From assembly GCA_943735955.1 (NCBI GenBank), contig OX030957.1, positions 635,001-699,000 of the forward strand: a stretch of 64,000 nt of DNA, written 5' to 3'. Origin of the DNA: Piscicola geometra (lineage: Eukaryota; Annelida; Clitellata; Hirudinida; Piscicolidae). The position numbers and the translations under genes are program-made. The notes under the pieces are model-generated. The model did not search any database. It was not told where the DNA came from and saw only the letters and a program-made list of their open reading frames with translations. Shown piece by piece: positions 1 to 13,442 of this stretch (position 1 is its first letter; every line of letters starts with the position of its first letter).

Positions 1-378
1 TGTGGTGGTTGTGGTAGTGGTGAAGTCGTGGTGGTGGTGGTGGTGGTGATGGTGGTGGTGGTGATGGTTGTGGTGGTTGTGGTAGTGGTGAAGTCGTGGT
101 GGTGATGGTGGTGGTGGTGGTGGTGGTGGTGATGGTGGTGGTGGTGGGGTGGTGATGGTGGTGGTGGTGATGGTGGTGGTGATGGTTGTAGTGGTTGTGG
201 TAGTGGTGAAGTCGCGGTGGTGGTGGTGGTGGTGATGGTGGTGGTGGTGGTGGTGATGGTGGTGGTGATGGTTGTGGTGGTTGTGGTAGTGGTGAAGTGG
301 TGGTGGTGGTGGTGGTGATGGTGGTGGTGGTGGTGGTGGTGGTGGTGGTGGTGGTGGTGGTGGTGGTGGTGGTGGGAG
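1..378. repeat. GTG/GAT-rich satellite block at left edge
   Basis: Nearly pure TGG/GTG triplets interrupted by GAT and by a recurring longer block containing GTGAAGTCGTGG or close variants (near 22, 90, 207 and 290). It is a degenerate higher-order minisatellite built on a triplet and is cut by the window edge. No gene is visible in it. It resembles the intron repeats at 31-64 kb, so it may belong to an intron of a gene outside the window. Confidence 0.9.
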
Positions 379-414
379 GAATAATGTTGTTTTGGTGATA
401 TTGGAGATGGTAAT

Positions 415-439
415 TACGATAATGATAAAGATGATGATG

Positions 440-471
<32 letters not shown>

Positions 472-500
472 AAGGATGATGATGATGAATATGATTAGAA
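415..500. repeat. (GAT)n microsatellite
   Basis: Imperfect ATGATG tract with AAGATG and AGGATG variants. Non-coding. Confidence 0.85.
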
Positions 501-630
501 TTATGATGATGTGAAAGATGGAAATAGAAGAATTTGATACAGATGAGCCAGATTGGATAGAAGTGATGATGATGATTCCGACACAACACGCCACCGGATG
601 TTGAATCTCGATCATCGAATTAGCCGTAGC

Positions 631-631
631 A

Positions 632-706
<75 letters not shown>

Positions 707-742
707 CCACACACACCCACACACACACACACACACACACAC
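631..742. repeat. (AC)n microsatellite
   Basis: About 110 bp of CA dinucleotides with a few CCAC and CCCAC interruptions. ORFs read through it (poly His-Thr, Cys-Val) are artefacts. Confidence 0.97.
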
Positions 743-1587
743 GAACACATATAATAAAGAGGTCAAAACGTTTATAACACATTGACCTGCTTTCCATCAA
801 ATGACCTCGTCACCTTGGCGTCTCTGTAAGTGGATTTGCTCTCAAATATACTTTTGAGTTCATTTTAAGGATTGCATTTTATGATATGACATTCATAAAA
901 CAAGTTTGATCATATTTCATGTAAATATATTAATACATTGAATATTAAAGAATTTATTCACGCTTTCAAGTAAAATAGTATCTAATATAAATAGATTAAT
1001 TGTCATATTTCATTTTCATTTACTTTATATTAAGATATGAATTATTTTTATCATTATATGCAATTACTTATTCTAAAAAGTCTTCAATTTATTTTATTTG
1101 AGAAATCTTTAAAGATAACGAAGGCTAACTCAATTTTGAGCACTTCAAATCACATCCACGCCACAGTTGTTGCGTTTTGAGATTTATTTTTCAAATAATA
1201 TTAAGAATATATCAAATGATTTACAAAATAGTGATCTCGATTAAATGCATTCAAACCATAGACTTTAAATTAGAAATATATTTATTCTGCTTTAAAAGCT
1301 GTACTTCTATAATCTTCACGTGCATCAATCTTTGAAATGCACCAAGTTTTGGAGGCTAAACATTTTTGACGCTCAAAAAGCGCCTCATCTGCAACCTCTT
1401 TCATGTCTCCTTCATTTCTACGAACTATCGATAAACTCTGTTTTATTCCCAAAAGGTAGATGCATGATAAGGCGTAATGGATAAATTGTGGAATGATTAA
1501 TCTTGAATTGAATAATCAAATGAAACGTAGTTAAAATATGAATTACATTTGAAAACCTCCTAGATATTAATAATCGCTTAATCGCAA
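743..1587. other. AT-rich intergenic DNA, nothing recognised
   Basis: Unique AT-rich sequence downstream of the VCPKMT stop codon. It should include the 3' UTR of that minus-strand gene. I see no ORF, RNA gene or repeat family here. Confidence 0.6.
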
Positions 1588-3412
1588 TCACAAATTCTTC
1601 TTCCTGGTGAACCTCAACAGCCTGATGTCTTCTGAGTTGAAGGTCGCATGGTGCTTTTCCCGTGGAATTTCTTCAATCTCAAAAGCGCGTTCCATGATCT
1701 TTAAATGGTTTTAATTATTTAATTTTTCTTAAAAAACATTGATTTATGAAACTAAAATAAATGATTTAGAATAGCGAAAAAATAATATTATCTCAAATGT
1801 GTGAATAGGAAAAAAAACAAATTAAAAACCTCGAAAAACTTTTCTTCTATTTTCTTCTTCACAGGAGACCTCCTGACTTCGTAGCAGAAGAACACTTGAG
1901 TGCTTCCCGTGCACAACTCGCCTGCATTTGAGAAGTTTTTGAACTAATGAGATTTTTAAAAGACCCGGGTTTGGGTCAGAAAAACCGTGAAAAGTAAAGA
2001 CCCAAATATTGAGATGAGTAAAATAATCAAATGGAAGCATAGAAAAAATAATTCGCTAGTGGGGACATGCGGAAGGGAAATAATTATAAGTACGGTTAAT
2101 AGCTTACCTAGTGTCTTGATTAGAGGATCAACGCCCTGAAAGCGTTATAAAAATCGTTTATAAAACTATTATTGGAAAAAGAATGAGAAAGAAACAAAAA
2201 TATTGAGAATATATGATTATGATTAGTGAGACTGCAGTCCCCATGCATGCACGACGAACCTCTTCATAGTACAGGCAGTCGGAGAGGAAGAGGAAGTGCT
2301 GCTGGGGGAGGTTGGCTGGGAGGTCCTCACCCCACACCAATGCCTGTGTCTCAATATTTCCCTCTGTGGGTTTTGTTAAGGAGTTGTGGTGGTGTTGTTG
2401 AGGTGTTTGTGGTGTTGTTGTTGAGGTGTTTGTGTTGTTGTTGTTGAGGTGTTTGTGGTGTTGTTGTTGAGGTGTTTATGTTGTTGTTGAGGTGTTTGTG
2501 TTGTTGTTGAGGTGTTTGTGGTGTTGTTGTTGAGGTGTTTGTGGTGTTGTTGTTGAGGTGTTTGTGTTGTTGTTGAGGTGTTTGTGGTGTTGTTGTTGAG
2601 GTGTTTGTGTTGTTGTTGAGGTGTTTGTGGTGTTGTTGTTGAGGTGTTTGTGGTGTGGTTAAGGTGTTTGTAGTGGTGTTGTGAATGAGATTTTGGTGAT
2701 CCCTTTGAAGTGGTTATGTTGGAGACAGAGATGGATGTAATAGGCAAGTTTAAAAGATGGCGACCTCTCAAGAGATGTTTGTTGTTTCGGATGTTGAGAT
2801 TCATGAGAGGCAGGAAGTGGGGGAGGTCAGTGATGGTGACCTCTGCTCTGGCATTGGAAGTTTAGTCATACAAGTTGAAATAGGTTGAAATATATATTGC
2901 ATTGTATATATGTTGAAAAGGTATTCTGCAATTAACAGTTCAATTAATCAGTATTACAGTATTGCTCAGTTTTATAAATCAAATTTCCTTTGAATTATAA
3001 TCTTGGCAAAGACTGCAACCCATTGATGGCAGCTTGCAAGCCCACCAGGCCTGTCCCTGCTCCCAAGTCCAACACCCTACTGCCTTTCAGAGCAACTAGT
3101 GAAAGATTTGAAAAATGGAATCGGTTAGTGATTGAAAAATAATAATATACTTTATAGTCCAGAGTGTGGTCTTTTCTAAAGACAGTCTTAAAATTAAAAA
3201 AATGTATTTATGTAAGATTGAAAATGTATTCTACCACCTCCGGCAATTTCATCAAACTCTGGTGAGTCAATGAAATAGCACAAGACCAAAGCAGCGTCCC
3301 ATACCACACATCCAACATCTCCCTCCATCAGCTGACTTATTCGCAATACTTTTCCATCGCTCCTTTCAACTTCCCGCTCATATATGTCACCGTCGTCTAC
3401 ATTACAAAGCAT
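1588..3412 (-). CDS. VCPKMT: VCP lysine methyltransferase (METTL21D family)
   Basis: Predicted S-adenosylmethionine-dependent seven-beta-strand methyltransferase; the family member VCPKMT trimethylates a lysine of the AAA ATPase VCP/p97. Exons: 1588..1698, 1830..1921, 2108..2135, 2260..2363, 2765..2847, 3020..3095, 3238..3412. They total 669 nt, in phase, 222 residues, against about 229 in human. The N-terminal GDVGCVVWDAALVL block is very close to the vertebrate protein. Motif I is VLDLGAGTGLVGLQA (residues 67-81) and the DCLYYEE motif lies at 140-146. The C-terminus is RSEDI-like (NSEDIRLLRFTRKKNL). Exon 3 ends at AGAG|gtcgcc, and the intron behind it carries a minisatellite (2381-2675). 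A 28-nt microexon encodes GVDPLIKTL. The ATG at 3412 is the first in frame and suits the family length. It lies 228 bp downstream of the IMP3 stop on the same strand. Confidence 0.93.
2381..2675. repeat. Minisatellite in VCPKMT intron (GTTGTTGTTGAGGTGTTT unit)
   Basis: About 13 imperfect copies of a 21-27 bp unit, GTTGTTGAGGTGTTTGTG plus variable GTT. In the sense direction of VCPKMT the array is C/A-rich (CAACAACAC...) and lies just upstream of the 3' splice site at 2364. Confidence 0.9.
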
Positions 3413-3640
3413 CGTTTGACGCGAGTTTAAGAATTATGTTGAGTTATTTGTCAACTTTTGAATTTTTTTTAAAACTTACTCTTGTTTTTTTATTTAGATC
3501 CAAAAGCAAGAAATAGAATTGAGATTTTAAAGTTTATTTTAATTTAAAACTGAATCTAGATAATAAAAATATAGTACTATCAAAATAAATAACTTAAGTT
3601 TAAGTATATAATAGGAAAAAAATTGTAATAAGTTTTTAAG

Positions 3641-4951
3641 TTACAGTTCATAGTCGTCCCTCTGGAAAAAAATGGTTCATTTTTAGTTTAACTAATTTTA
3701 AATTAAATTTAAACTAAAAATTTTGACATAGAAAACATTTAGTAAATCATAATAGAAAGAATAATGGTGAAAAAAACTAACAAGTTCATTGTACTCCATG
3801 ACGTGTTTCTTGATAGCAGACGAGTGTGACCACGTGATGAAGTCTTCCACGTTCCTATTGGTTGGTCAGTTGAGGAAAAATAAAATGTTTAAAGTAATTT
3901 GTAAAAATATTATCAAAAATGATTATGATAAAAATAGTTTAAGATAAAATTCATTGAGATATTTTGATGAATATAGCAAACGATATGAATGCATTGACAA
4001 CACATGGTTTATATTGGCGATCACCTTGGGACTAGGAAAGCCGGATCCATCACCAGTTGAGGACCAACCCTGACGTCTTAAAACAAAAATAGGTTTTTCA
4101 AAAACTTTAAGTAATAATTTTTTTATTGAAAATATTTATTAAGTTATTAATCATATAGAAAAAATATTGAATTAATGATTGAAGTAAAAACATTCTTTCA
4201 ACTAACGCCCTTGTTGAATGAAAGTGACAGCTGCCTTGAGGTTCTCAGCCATTTGACTGCGCACCATCACCACTGGAAGTCTACGTCTGTGTCAATAATT
4301 TTGGAGCCATTACTCTAGCTAGATAAGAGTTCAGAAGTAACTAATATTCATAGAAAAAAAGTTTTGAATTAATTTAAACCTGCAGAAAGAAGATGCTGTG
4401 ACTTTATCGGCAAGTTCCAAACCTCTCTTTGTTGGTATGAGACCGAGTCTATGTCTTCATGCGAAAAATAATTATATTAACAATAACTATATTTTAGATT
4501 TTAGTATAAAATTTTAAACAATATAAACATAATGGTTATGTCATAGCCATGCCCAACTGGCTGAAACCAACAGTTTTTCAAGTAGCTGGCCAGTCGCTTC
4601 AACCCTGAAAACACTTTTTGGGTCCAACTCCTTTATCTGCCTGGCAAGCTCTCTTATGTGTCTTGATAACTTGTTGTAACTGGTGTGTTAATGAATATTC
4701 GAAATTTATATGAAAGAACTAACTCGTCTTTTGAGTATATTTTTTAAATACTTATAGTGCAAAAAACTTTAAATTCATTTTCAAAGGCAATAAAATTGAA
4801 GTGAAGTAACTGACTGTGTATAATCTTCCCTTTTGTCTACATGGTACTTTCTCATGATTCTCGCTTCATGAATATTATTATCTAATTCCCATGATATAAA
4901 ATCTACTTTCTTAATTAATTTTTTCTCAGAATATTTTAAACGACGAACCAT
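3641..4951 (-). CDS. IMP3: U3 snoRNP protein IMP3
   Basis: Component of the small-subunit processome (U3 snoRNP, partner of MPP10 and IMP4), with an S4-type RNA-binding domain; acts in the nucleolus in 18S rRNA maturation. Exons: 3641..3661, 3782..3854, 4025..4076, 4207..4286, 4380..4448 (or ..4454), 4568..4679, 4815..4951. The N-terminus MVRRLKYSEKKLIKKVDF matches the family signature. Later blocks are YNKLSRHIRELARQIKEL, LIPTKRGLELADKVTASS, FCRRRLPVVMVRSQMAENL, GHVRVGP and the end RDDYEL. All junctions are in phase except one: between 4568 and 4448 the GT donor (TTG|gtttca) and either AG acceptor differ by one base. The join there is unresolved (non-canonical site or sequence error). It shares a short divergent interval with CHMP5. 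Confidence 0.92.
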
Positions 4952-5376
4952 TTTACCGAAGAATACTCATGAAAAAACTATAAAAGTGAACATTAGTTTG
5001 GTAAATTTTTAATTTCTGTTTTTGTAGTTTTCTTTTTATTATACTCTATTTATAATAATTATATTTTAAAATAAAATTATTTGAATTTATAAAACTGTTT
5101 AAGTAAATTCAATAGTTATCATTTCTTTAAATTTAGTTTTATAAATAACTCATATTAAAATAATATTATTATATTTTTTTTCAAAAAAATAATATTTATT
5201 CAATTTTATTGTTAAAATTTAATACTTAGCGTTTATCACAAGTTTATATTTAATCATTCTTAAATAGGAAATCAATTGAATTTACTTTCTTTCGTCAAAA
5301 GTCAATTACTCATATTCTTAGACTTTTTTTACAACTAAAAAAAAAGAAAATATCAATAAGTGAAAAAATCAGAAAA
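4952..5376. promoter_or_regulatory. Shared divergent promoter interval IMP3 / CHMP5
   Basis: 425 bp of very AT-rich sequence separates the two divergent start codons, so both core promoters and 5' UTRs must fit here unless one gene starts in an unseen upstream exon. No TATA box or other named motif stands out from the AT background. Confidence 0.55.
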
Positions 5377-7524
5377 ATGAATCGGTTGTTTGGAGCTGGA
5401 AAACCAAAGCAGCCTCCTGCCAACATGCAGGACTGTATTACTGGCGTAAGTATTTTTTAAGAAAACTTCTCAAATATTTTATTTTGAAATGTCAGCTGAA
5501 ACTATTAATTCAATATCTTATAAGTTTGATAATTGAATTTGAGGAAAGAGTGCTATAGAAATTTATTTGATTAATTAATTATCATATTAAAAAAGTATTC
5601 TATTTTAGCAATATTTAATTTTTGGGTTTTAAATAAATTTTACATAAACTAGAATGAATAAAATTAATTTACCAATATTCAACAGTTGGACACTAGGGGT
5701 GAGTCAGTAGACAAAAAGATAGCCAGACTTGACCAAGATCTCACCAAGTATCGGGACCAAATGAAAAAGATGAGAGATGGTCCTTCAAAGGTTGGTGCAT
5801 AAAAAATATTATAATTTATGTTTCACAGCTAAATATTTTCTCTAATTTGTTGTTAATCATATTAATTATTTTTTTAAATTTAGGGATTTACTATCTAAAT
5901 AATTATCGACTAATCTAACAGAATCTTTTAAAAAGCAAAGCTCTGAAAGTGCTGAAACAAAAGCGAATGTGAGTATCATTATCTGCATTTAAATATTCAT
6001 ATATTAAAACTTTATACTTTCTAATACTTTAAAATACTATAATTCCGAAGTATATATATACAAATAGTCACATACATATGTATATTTAGAACTATTTAAA
6101 TTTCAAACAAGTATTTCTCTGTTCTTTCCACCTCATATTTCCTTCAATCATCCTCGCTGCCACAAAGGTACGAACAGCAGAGGGAGAACCTGATGCAGCA
6201 GTCGTTCAACCTCGACCAGGCCAACTTCAACATACAGTCCATGAAGGACACCCAGGTGCTAGTAGTGATGATGATGGTGGTGGTGGTGGTGATGATGGTG
6301 GTGGTGTTTGTAGTGAGTATTTTTAAATAGTTTTGACACTGTAATTAATTAAAATATAAATAAACAAATGATCACTGAATCAATAATGAGGACTGCAATA
6401 CCACAGGTGACGGTGAGTGCAATGAAGGCCGGCATGAAGGAGTTCAAGAAGGAGTTTAAGAAGGTGAACATCGACAAGATCGAGGTCAGTCTGAAAACTA
6501 AGAATGTGTGGCATGAAATAATATGAATTATAGCATTAAATAGCATTTAAAAATCCTAAAATAATATTTTTTTTAATTCAATCATCCGTTCCACCACCAC
6601 CACAAACAAACAACCCCCTCCATTCCACCCCCACCACGACCACTGCAAACAATCTTTCCATCCAACACCGCCATTGCCACAACCACCACCGCACATCACC
6701 GCAACCAGGACCTCCACGACGAACTAGAGGACCTGACGGAGCAGTCCTCAGAGATCCAGGAGATCATGGGCAGATCCTACGGCATGCCCGAGATCGATGA
6801 TGATGAACTAGAGGCTGAGTTGGAAGCTCTGGGTGGGTGGGTGGAGGCTGTACATGTGGTATATTTTAATGTTTTTTGTGACTGGGTGGGTGGAGTTGAG
6901 TAGATTTTTTTTATTGTCCTATGTCTTGTTTTCCTCCATTTAAAATTAAATAGAATAAAACAGTACTGGTATGAATGATTAAAAGCAAAAATGATTATTG
7001 ATAATGCAATCAATTGAAAAGATATCGAACATTATTTAAAATCCTTGCTGAATAATCAATAATAAGAAAATAATATAGGTTAATATAATATATATTATAA
7101 TACAAATATTTAATAATTATGACATTTAAATTTCCAATTCAGGGGACGAGATAGCTCTGGACGACGACTCTTCATACCTCGACGAAGCCTCCAAGGCGCC
7201 CAACGCCCCCACCTCTGTGCCTGGAGCCGACAGTCAGGTTAACCAGGTGATCAAGTTCTATTCATTTCGTCTTTTTCGTTTCATCATAATGATCATTAAA
7301 AGTAACGAAGAATTTGTTTTTATAGCGCTTTTTAATAAATTAAAAGTCTTTATATGAAATATGGTAATAATAATGTGATTTAGTTTTAAATTGGCAATGC
7401 TATATTTGAATCACGATGGAAAAAAGAAATCTTCATGATTATAATCTGTTAATGGATTATTTTTATCACATAGGATGGAGTTCCTGTTGATGAATTCGGA
7501 CTTCCAAAAATCCCTGCACAATAA
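5377..7524 (+). CDS. CHMP5: Charged multivesicular body protein 5 (ESCRT-III, VPS60)
   Basis: ESCRT-III subunit that binds LIP5/VTA1 and regulates VPS4-driven disassembly at multivesicular bodies. Exons: 5377..5445, 5686..5790, 5922..5968, 6168..6255, 6407..6484, 6709..6832, 7143..7246, 7474..7524. They total 666 nt, in phase, 221 residues, close to the human 219. The start [14 protein letters not shown] is diagnostic. A basic helical N-terminal half ([33 protein letters not shown]) is followed by an acidic C-terminal half ([27 protein letters not shown]) ending in [11 protein letters not shown], the family tail. Introns are 120-360 bp and AT-rich. One (6256-6406) holds a short GATG/GTGG tract directly behind the donor, and another carries an L2-like tail. 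Confidence 0.96.
5533..5580 (+). mobile_element. 3'-truncated L2/SINE-type retroposon tail
   Basis: Contains GAAAGAGTGCTATAGAAATT followed by TTATTTGATTAATTAATT. A near-identical segment is at 30849-30905. The form (A/G)GYGCTATAnAAAT plus short TGATT-like tandem repeats is the well-known 3' end of L2-clade LINEs and their SINE partners in many animals. It lies in CHMP5 intron 1. Family assignment is from memory of that tail, not from a search. Confidence 0.55.
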
Positions 7525-7952
7525 TTCACTGATTCGTCCACCCTTCCAACAATACACCAACCCTTTCTGACATTCAATTTATAACAAACTATTATCTTAT
7601 AATTGTATTTTTTCTAGCTAATGAAAGATTATGAGCAGTGTTGGTTAAATCATTTTATTCTTTAACTAAATCAGTAACTGTTCATTCTAGATCTCCTATT
7701 CCTATTCTGATTATTTTAGTAAAACGAATGTAAAAATATCTTGAAAAAAAATATTATCATTATCACGGGTTATCGAACATTTATTCCTTTCACTTTTGAA
7801 GACTAAACATTCATTGTCATAAGAATATTTAATAACTGACCTATTTTGCATTATTTCAAAACTAATAAAAAAATTTACTTTTAAATTTTTTAGTAAAACT
7901 ATAATTAGATATTGACTTTTATCTACAATTTCTAAATCAACAAATAATTGAA
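7525..7952 (+). other. Short spacer CHMP5 to TMEM50
   Basis: 428 bp of AT-rich sequence between two genes on the same strand, holding the CHMP5 3' UTR and the TMEM50 promoter. Nothing else is recognised. Confidence 0.6.
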
Positions 7953-9295
<1,343 letters not shown>

Positions 9296-9534
9296 ATGAA
9301 AATGATTAAAACTTAAATCTCAAACATAATAATTTTCAAATAAAACTAACTATGAAAACATTGATCTTTGATATTTGTAGTTTTTTTAATTTTCTGCATT
9401 TTTCTTTCTTTTTTCATCATCATCAGCCTCTTCTTGCACTCAATAAACTTTTTTTGTATTTTCCACAAAAATTCACGCTATTCTCATTAATTGAAAACTG
9501 TTTAAAGACATCATTATAATATTATAAAATCATC

Positions 9535-10000
9535 TTATTCGTTGACTTCAACAATGTTTTTTGACCAAGATATTGCAATACTGCGAAATTACGGTATTGC
9601 ACATAAGATTATTAACGCCATCAAGGTATTGTACGACAAGGCGACCAGCCTATTTCTCCGCATCCTTCAACATCTCTACAGGAGTCCACAAAGCTTATTT
9701 TCTATTTATTATGCTGATAGACTACATATCCAACTTTTTGCATGTGAAAAAACTACTTAAAGAAGTTAATGAGAAAAAGTTCAATTGAATAACCCAGCTA
9801 GACACGCTCATTTCGCCACACAACACGTTTTGCTGGCAGAGCTAACGATCTCGCCTTTGCTGATGCATTTTTTTGAAAACATCAAGAGTCCCAAGATCGG
9901 CTGGATGTTTAAACTGATTTACCGTTATCTATTTTACGATTACGAAATCAAAGCACAAAAGCGCTCTGGCAGACCTAGGAAGACTGCTCTCACTTGATGA
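9535..10000 (+). mobile_element. Degenerate non-LTR reverse transcriptase fragment
   Basis: Translated fragments in shifting frames match reverse-transcriptase core blocks of non-LTR elements: ILRNYGIAHKIINAIKVLYD, then STGVHK...FLFIMLIDYI, then NDLAFADAF (a decayed xDLxFADD active-site box), then KRSGRPRKT. Each block needs a different frame and is broken by stops, so it is a dead partial copy between TMEM50 and PTRHD1. The element clade is not determined. Confidence 0.8.
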
Positions 10001-10195
10001 TGGAGTTGATCATAGTTAATTCAATAATGAAAACAAAAATTGATGTTAAAAATTAATTTGATAACTTTTGATTCTTTTTTAACAATTATTCTTATTCACA
10101 AGTTGATTTTACTATTTCATGTAGCTTTACTTTTAGTGGTCTTCATTTTTCGTAGAACAACTTTTTATTTTAAATCCATTAATAGTTGTAGCTAA

Positions 10196-10828
10196 ATGAT
10201 GGAGGGGAGATTGGTTCAATACATCGTGGTCAGAAGTGATTTGATTAGTGCCCTCAAATGGCCGGTGGGAGCTGTTATAGCACAGGTGACCTGAAAATGC
10301 AAACGTTCAAAAAACATTTTAAAAAATTATATATTTAAATAATCTTTGAATGTTTTTATGAATTATTATGATCCACTTAATTTGCATATAATTATAAAGC
10401 TTTTGAAACTTTTTGATATTACAAGGCCTGCCATGCCTGCACTGCCATCAACGCCATCTTTCATGAAGATGCAAACACTCAAGTCTACTTCAAGGATATG
10501 GATAATATGCATAAGATTGTCCTGGAGGTTTTTTCATATATACTTCAAAAGATTTTGGAAACATTGTTAATTTTTATTAATATAACATTTTTTAAACACC
10601 TAAATTATTTAATCATTAAAATATAAATAAATAATTTTCTAATTTTAGATCGAAAATGAAAGCTTTTTGAATGAATTATCAAGAAAATTGCTTGAAGATA
10701 AGGTTGATCACAAGTTGTGGATTGAGCAGCCAGAAAATATATCCACATGCTTGGCTTTGAAGCCCTATAAGAAAGAAGATGTCCAGAAATATTTCAAAAA
10801 GTTTAAGCTTTTCAAGGGTGGTTTATGA
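10196..10828 (+). CDS. PTRHD1: PTRHD1-type peptidyl-tRNA hydrolase domain protein
   Basis: Member of the PTH2-like fold family typified by PTRHD1; hydrolase activity on peptidyl-tRNA is inferred from the fold and is not firmly established for PTRHD1. Exons: 10196..10285, 10426..10527, 10649..10828, all in phase 0. They give 123 residues including both N-terminal Met codons (the second ATG is at 10199). Matches include LVQYIVVRSDL, WPVGAVIAQACHACTAIN, HKIVLEIENE, and the diagnostic DHKLWIEQPENISTCLAL plus VQKYFKKFKLFK near the C-terminus. The protein lacks the longer N-terminal extension of the human form, which is the less conserved part. Confidence 0.93.
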
Positions 10829-13442
10829 GAATTAACTTCATTTATTCAATAGAAATTAGTTCTAGTAAGATGTTTTACATTTGTGCTTAAAATATTATTT
10901 TTTTAATGAAACGCTAGCTCATGAACAACTTTTCCTTCCATTACCTTCTATGATAGAAGGCTGTAAAGTTTGAGAAAAAGAAACATTTTAAATTCGTCCA
11001 ATTTACGAATAGCTCCCGTTTATCAATGCGCGTGCGATATATAGCTATTTTTAGTGTTTTGTTATAAACTAGAATTTGCGGATTTGTTTAGATAATGAAA
11101 GAATATCTAAACGATTTCATACTTATTTTTGAAATTTATAAAATTAATATTCATAACCCTACCCTTAACCTCACGCTTACCCTAATATCTAACCGAATTC
11201 TAGTTTGGAAAAAAATGCGAAAATATATTTCGCATTCAGATTCATAAATTGAAGGATTTGAGATCTGTAAATCTTTTCCAAAACTTAAATGGGGTTTGAG
11301 GTTAAGAACTGATTTTGTGTTTTAGTCGACAAATTATTCGAATTGCATTCACATCTTCATTCAGATTGTCCACGAAATCTGCATCTTTTAAAATGTCTTT
11401 TCTTAAATTCTCTGTCTTTTCTCATTGATCTTTCAAAAAATCCAAAATACTTTGTATGTGTGACTAGTTTTCATAATGTCGAAACCTATTTTGCAACATG
11501 TTTGTTACCGGTTCTAGCATAGCGGAATATTTTTTCGAGTTATAAAAAAGGGACAACTTCTCCCCTCCGCCTGGACACGCCCATGGGTACAGCCGCTCAC
11601 ATGAACCACCTTCACTTTTGACTCGAGGTCTCTCTGGATGCGGTTGACAACAGTACTGAACTTTTACTTTAGCGTATATTGTTTTTCCAACTTTTTCGGA
11701 GTTTTTAAGATTTTATTTTTCTCCGTTTTGGTTTTAAAACTAAACTAAATCACCTTGCTTCTCACCATTAGCAAGAAAAGAAATTATAAAAATATGATAA
11801 ATTCAAAATGGTTAATGTCAAATTAGAATTGTAAAAAAGTTTAGAAATTTTATTTTCTAGAGAATGGTAGCTGACTATTTGGAATGTAAATGACTTGATT
11901 ATTGATGAGAATTAGTAATAAAATATACAATTTAAGATGAAACGTTTAAGTTAAATAAGTTTAAATTTTTTTTAAATTACTAACTCTTCAAGAGAATTAA
12001 TGAATTTAAACGAAGATTAAGTGAAATTTCCAGATATTTCGCAATGTACAGGAATATTGCTTATTGTTAAGCTAATTAACTCCCTATTTTAAAGTGATAC
12101 TTTTAAGTACAACGTGCTTAATTCATTGAAGAGACCACTTAAAGGCAATTAAATACATTCATATGTTGCAAAAATAAAATACGTTCTTGATAAAGCATAA
12201 TTTCAAACACTTAAACAAGGAAATAGAATCTAATTATAAAATAGTATATATTATTTAAATGAAGATAAAAAGTCTACAAGTTTCTAGGTGATGGGGAATT
12301 TTTAGCTTCGATGATCGTCTAAAACCGAGTTTCTTGGTTCCAATTTCCTAAATTACTTGTGAGAGAGGGTTTCTAACGAGGAATTAAAAAAAACAGAAAA
12401 AGCAGTTGAATCGATTTTCAAGTTTAACAAGCACGATGATAAAACAATTGGCTGTAGGATGAGCTTGGAATAATAAATTATTTCCCTTTCCACCCTTGTT
12501 TCTGAGCTAACCACTGTAAATATTAAAATGAGCAGACAAAGAGATTTTTAAGATCGATTCAAAATTAAATCACTAAAAATAAACGATCAATCAAATTAAG
12601 TATAATGTGAAAAATAATTAATAAACCTTGACCATATAAGAAACTTAAAAAAAGTAAGTATTAAAGTGAGCTGAAAGAAGGTAGTTACAACATACAAAAT
12701 AACTTCGTTAGTATATCAGTTAAATGTGGATGTAGTTCGGTGGCGGTAGGTTTGTGGGCTTCGAAGAGTCATGGTAAGCTACATGAGGTGGTCAATCACA
12801 GATTAAAATTAGTTGAAAAGTTAATTGAAAGTATGAACACTTTATAATTAAGCATCAATAAAGAGCTGAAATGCCTCTAAATACGTGTTGAAATGTCATT
12901 AACGTTGACAACCTTAACAAACATTTCACTTTCAAAGAAATGCTAAAATGTAGTCATACTTTAAAGATTTTATATGAATTTATAACTTACTTTAACCTCA
13001 AGTTTGTATAATTGTCTTTCTGTATTGTATTGAAGTTTTATTTTAATAAAAAAGTTTACAATAATTTTTATATATTTGATCTTCAATAGCCACACTGATA
13101 AAGAAGTTACTCGAATAGGTAGCTAAGTAATCAAAACAGTGAATTTTAATATTGTGCCAGCTTTCTTAATTATTTAATTTATTTTTAAAATTTATAGTTT
13201 TCAAACTGATGAGATGCGAAGAAGGAGTTAGAACAGGACTGAAACAATGTTTACAATTAAAGTTGTATTAAATAGACCCTTAAATTCTTCTTAAATATCA
13301 AATCTTCGATTATGAATAGAAAAAATATTAACTGTATAGAAAGTTGAGCTACGGACAGCTTTTAGATTTAATTAAATTAGGTAACAGCGATTAAATATTT
13401 GAAAAAGCTTAATGAATGAATTATCCTATATATTAATTTTCA
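10829..13442. other. Intergenic AT-rich DNA between PTRHD1 and RIM
   Basis: No gene found on either strand. At 11150-11190 there are CCCTACCCTTAACCTCACGC-like words that resemble degraded telomere-type repeats but are not tandem. At 11560-11660 a GC-richer stretch (CTCCCCTCCGCCTGGACACG) may belong to an unclassified dispersed repeat. The right end probably includes the RIM 3' UTR. Confidence 0.6.

Noticed and set aside
9542..9788. Overlapping short ORFs as small genes
   Set aside because: Both are frames of the same broken reverse-transcriptase fragment.
11150..11190. Telomere-like CCCTAACCC words
   Set aside because: Only scattered, degenerate words, not a tandem (TTAGGG)n array.
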